Assembly (NCBI RefSeq): GCF_900168025.1
Contig: NZ_FUYN01000002.1
Coordinates: 535,386 to 581,952 of the forward strand
Source: Acetoanaerobium noterae
Lineage (GTDB): Bacteria; Bacillota; Clostridia; Peptostreptococcales; Filifactoraceae
DNA: 46,567 nt
Direction: 5' to 3'
Below are positions 44,315 to 46,567 of the stretch, in pieces (the first letter of the stretch is position 1; every line of letters starts with the position of its first letter). A program made the translations under genes and the position numbers. The notes beneath the pieces are model-generated. The model had not been told where the DNA came from and did no database searches. It saw only the letters and a program-made list of their open reading frames with translations.

Positions 44315-45901
44315 ATGAGTAAAAACTCATTTTTAAAGGGAGCTGTTGTTCTGGGAGTTGCAGGTCTTATAGTAAAGATCTTAGGAGCTTTTTTTAGAAT
44401 ACCTCTTGGAAGATTGATAACTAGTGAAGGTATGGGCTATTACCAGACAGCTTATCCTATATATGTATTATTGCTTTCGATTTCTACATCTGGATTTCCT
44501 ATAGCTATATCAAAAATGGTATCTGAGAGAAGAGCTGTTGGGAATTATAAAGGTGCACATAGAGTGTTTACTATCACATTGAAAATATTACTTGTCTTAG
44601 GCCTGCTTACGTTTTCAATATTCTTTTTTGGTGCAAGAATTATTGTTAACGCACTTAACAACCCAAATGCATATTATTCCATGGTAGCTTTGGCTCCAGC
44701 TTTGTTGTTTGTACCTATAATGGCTGCGTACAGAGGATATTTTCAAGGTAGAAACAATATGACACCTACAGCTGTATCTCAGATTATAGAGCAATCAGCT
44801 AGAGTAGGTTTTGGCTTGATACTAGCATATTTTCTTATGCCAAAAGGGCTAGATTATGCAGCAGCTGGAGGTTCTTTTGGAGCTACAGCAGGAGCAATAT
44901 TTGGCATGGCATTTATTTTGTTTGTATATTACATAAATAAGCCTAAAATTGAAAAAGAACTTTTGAAAAGTGAAGAATTTGAAGAAGAAAGCTATAAAGT
45001 AATAATAAAAAGTATGCTCACTATTGCTCTTCCTATTATAATAGGAGCTTCTGTTATGCCTATTATGAATATGATAGATGTTTCTATAGTAATAAATAGA
45101 CTTATGGCATCTGGTTATAGTCAAAGTGAAGCTAATGCACTTTATGGACAGCTCACAGGAATGGCTGCTACCTTAATAAATCTGCCACAAGTATTAACTA
45201 TGTCTATAGCTATGAGTATAGTACCGGTAGTATCTCAAGCATATGCGCTTAGAGATATGGAGAGTGTAAAGGAAAATGCAAACCTAAGTGTAAGAATGGC
45301 GGTGCTTTTAGGACTACCATCTGGAGTTGGACTTATGGTTCTTGCTACGCCTATAATGCAGCTTCTATATCCTAACGAGCCAGCATCGATAGGACAGATA
45401 CTATTTTTCATGTCACTTGGAGTAGTTTTTTTAAGCTTAATTCAAACCCTGACAGGAATTCTTCAGGGCTTAGGGAAATCTCAAATTCCAGTTATGAATC
45501 TTTTCATCGCAGCTATATTTAAGCTAGTATGCACATATACTCTTACATCTATTCCTTCTCTTAATGTAAAAGGAGCGGCGATAGGTACTGTGCTTGCATA
45601 CATGATAGCTGCAGGACTTGATGTATATTGGGTTAGAAAACTTCTTAACATAAAATTTGATATAAACCATCTTCTGATAAAACCTCTTTTAACAGCAGCT
45701 ATTATGGGAGTAGTTGCGAAACTTACTCATATGGGGCTTACTGATAAGCTAGGGAATTCATTATCTACTGTCATAGCCATAGTATTAGCGATGATTGTTT
45801 ATGTTGTAGTGCTTATTCTAATTGGAGGAATAACTAAAGAAGAGATAGAAAAATTACCTAAAGGCAAGAAGCTAAGTAAATTCATTCCATCTAAAAAATA
45901 A
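44315..45901 (+). CDS. spoVB: SpoVB/MurJ-like lipid flippase (MOP superfamily)
   Basis: A 528-residue protein with about 14 hydrophobic helices. FLKGAVVLGVAGLIVKILGAFFRIPLGRLI opens the protein in the way typical of SpoVB/YtgP proteins, followed by GYYQTAYPIYVLLLSISTSGFPIAISKMVSE and a PALLFVPIMAAYRGYFQGRNNM segment. The family flips lipid-linked peptidoglycan or spore-cortex precursors. SpoVB and YtgP/MurJ paralogues cannot be separated firmly without a tree. The position after mfd-prsA supports SpoVB. GAGGAGG precedes the ATG. A large terminator-like palindrome follows at 45955. Confidence 0.85.
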   Translation: MSKNSFLKGAVVLGVAGLIVKILGAFFRIPLGRLITSEGMGYYQTAYPIYVLLLSISTSGFPIAISKMVSERRAVGNYKGAHRVFTITLKILLVLGLLTFSIFFFGARIIVNALNNPNAYYSMVALAPALLFVPIMAAYRGYFQGRNNMTPTAVSQIIEQSARVGFGLILAYFLMPKGLDYAAAGGSFGATAGAIFGMAFILFVYYINKPKIEKELLKSEEFEEESYKVIIKSMLTIALPIIIGASVMPIMNMIDVSIVINRLMASGYSQSEANALYGQLTGMAATLINLPQVLTMSIAMSIVPVVSQAYALRDMESVKENANLSVRMAVLLGLPSGVGLMVLATPIMQLLYPNEPASIGQILFFMSLGVVFLSLIQTLTGILQGLGKSQIPVMNLFIAAIFKLVCTYTLTSIPSLNVKGAAIGTVLAYMIAAGLDVYWVRKLLNIKFDINHLLIKPLLTAAIMGVVAKLTHMGLTDKLGNSLSTVIAIVLAMIVYVVVLILIGGITKEEIEKLPKGKKLSKFIPSKK

Positions 45902-45954
45902 ATCAATATAAATTTATGATATGAAGCTTTAACGTTTTTAATAAAATAGATTGA

Positions 45955-46043
45955 GGATCTGCTTTGAAATAGAAAAATAAAATATAATAGTTTTTAACGT
46001 TAAACTATTATATTCTATTTGACTTATCAGGCAGTCCTTTTTT
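45955..46043 (+). terminator. Large stem-loop terminator after spoVB
   Basis: A GGATCTGC (45955) and GCAGTCC (46031) base encloses a perfect 13-bp AT-only-but-one palindrome, 45981-45993/46002-46014, with an 8-nt loop. It is followed by TTTTTT at 46038-46043. Confidence 0.7.
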
Positions 46044-46295
46044 ATTTTAGATCTAGATATCTGAATTATTTTAAATTAGGTGAGTTCTCATTATTTATTA
46101 TTGTTAATGCTAATATAACTTTTATTTTATAGAGTGTTGAATATTCAAGTGTTATAAGAAAAATCTACTTGTTTTTAATAATTTTATTTTCTGTGGATTA
46201 ATTGTGGAAAACAAATGAATGCGTTGGTAAAAGTAAAACCTGTGATTGGAAATAATTCACAGGACTGTGGATTAAAAAAAACTTTTAAAAAAGTG
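46044..46295 (+). other. Gene-free region upstream of the rRNA promoter with DnaA-box-like motifs
   Basis: No ORF. It is AT-rich, with TGTGGATTA at 46192-46200 and 46266-46274 and TGTGGAAAA at 46203-46211, each one or two bases from the TGTGGATAA DnaA box. An inverted pair CCTGTGA (46239) and TCACAGG (46257) lies between. Binding by DnaA is speculative. Confidence 0.35.
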
Positions 46296-46324
46296 TTGAC
46301 GGTTAAAAGTCATCGTGATATATT
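46296..46324 (+). promoter_or_regulatory. rRNA operon promoter
   Basis: TTGACG at 46296-46301, a 17-bp spacer and TATATT at 46319-46324, followed by the rRNA leader. The predicted start is near 46331. Confidence 0.8.
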
Positions 46325-46330
46325 AATACA

Positions 46331-46498
46331 TGTCCTCAGCGAGAGGGCAAAACAAACAGCCTCGAAAGAGGAAATACGAATTAATAGATGAACTTTGAAA
46401 ACTGGATAGTAAACCATAAATAGTTTTTAATTTCGATTAAAAACCACACCATTTATGAACAACAACCAAGTCAGTAAATTTTTACTGAGACAAGGATT
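46331..46498 (+). other. rRNA operon leader
   Basis: Contains small hairpins, including CCTCGAAAGAGG (46360-46371, GAAA loop), a boxA-like TGAACTTTGAAAACT (46389-46403), and a perfect 8-bp hairpin 46471-46478/46481-46488 shortly before 16S. The boxA-like motif probably supports antitermination. The region just before 16S should pair with the far side of the gene for RNase III processing. Confidence 0.65.

Positions 46499-46567
<69 letters not shown>

Overview
The window reads as chromosome from a low-GC, endospore-forming member of the Clostridia (Peptostreptococcaceae-like; genus not determinable from this sequence alone). The reasons are very AT-rich DNA with strong AGGAGG ribosome sites, lipobox lipoproteins, one LPxTG protein and one SLH protein, and a purR-spoVG-glmU-prs-pth-mfd-prsA-spoVB gene order that lies near the origin in Bacillota. 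A 16S rRNA gene begins at the right edge.

Layout. Positions 1-1850 hold the C-terminus of a sortase-anchored protein, a cyclic-di-GMP-I (GEMM-I) riboswitch with its own terminator in front of a small Gly-rich secreted peptide, and an RsiV/PdaC-like lipoprotein. Positions 1970-3685 carry a two-gene Septu-like defence pair: a PtuA-type ATPase and a PtuB-type HNH nuclease. Positions 3703-10675 are a tightly packed surface-glycan cluster: two PLP-fold aminotransferase-like proteins, a hexapeptide acyltransferase, a GtrB-like glycosyltransferase, a FemAB/GNAT-like protein, a polytopic glycosyltransferase, an FdtA-like ketoisomerase and a GtrA-like flippase. The set suggests synthesis of a 3-amino-3,6-dideoxy sugar and its transfer to a wall polymer from a lipid carrier. 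Positions 10700-21956 hold a G5-NlpC/P60 wall hydrolase, a MacAB-like export operon, a stalk-domain secreted protein, and a TetR-adaptor-RND efflux operon; both efflux operons have clear operator-like palindromes. Positions 21963-26119 contain a DUF1659/DUF2922 pair, galU, an SLH protein and a transaldolase. Positions 26285-34534 are housekeeping: pncB, metG-tatD, a two-helix membrane protein, rnmV-rsmA and murC. Positions 34785-45901 form the origin-proximal block purR, spoVG, glmU-prs, pth-mfd-prsA-moaC-spoVB. From 45902 to the end is an rRNA promoter and leader followed by the 16S start.

Regulatory structure stands out. Three convergent gene junctions (26176, 30764, 33032) carry the same 56-bp two-part palindrome, probably acting as bidirectional terminators. 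The riboswitch leader holds a diverged second copy of the aptamer's 3' half downstream of its terminator. spoVG has a SigH-like promoter, and purR is preceded by four PurBox-like CCG motifs in two inverted pairs. I see no transposase, prophage, CRISPR array or tRNA gene.

The best candidates for something not yet described are the doubled 3' half of the riboswitch with its small secreted peptide, the repeated 56-bp terminator family, and the Septu-like pair placed directly in front of a surface-glycan operon.
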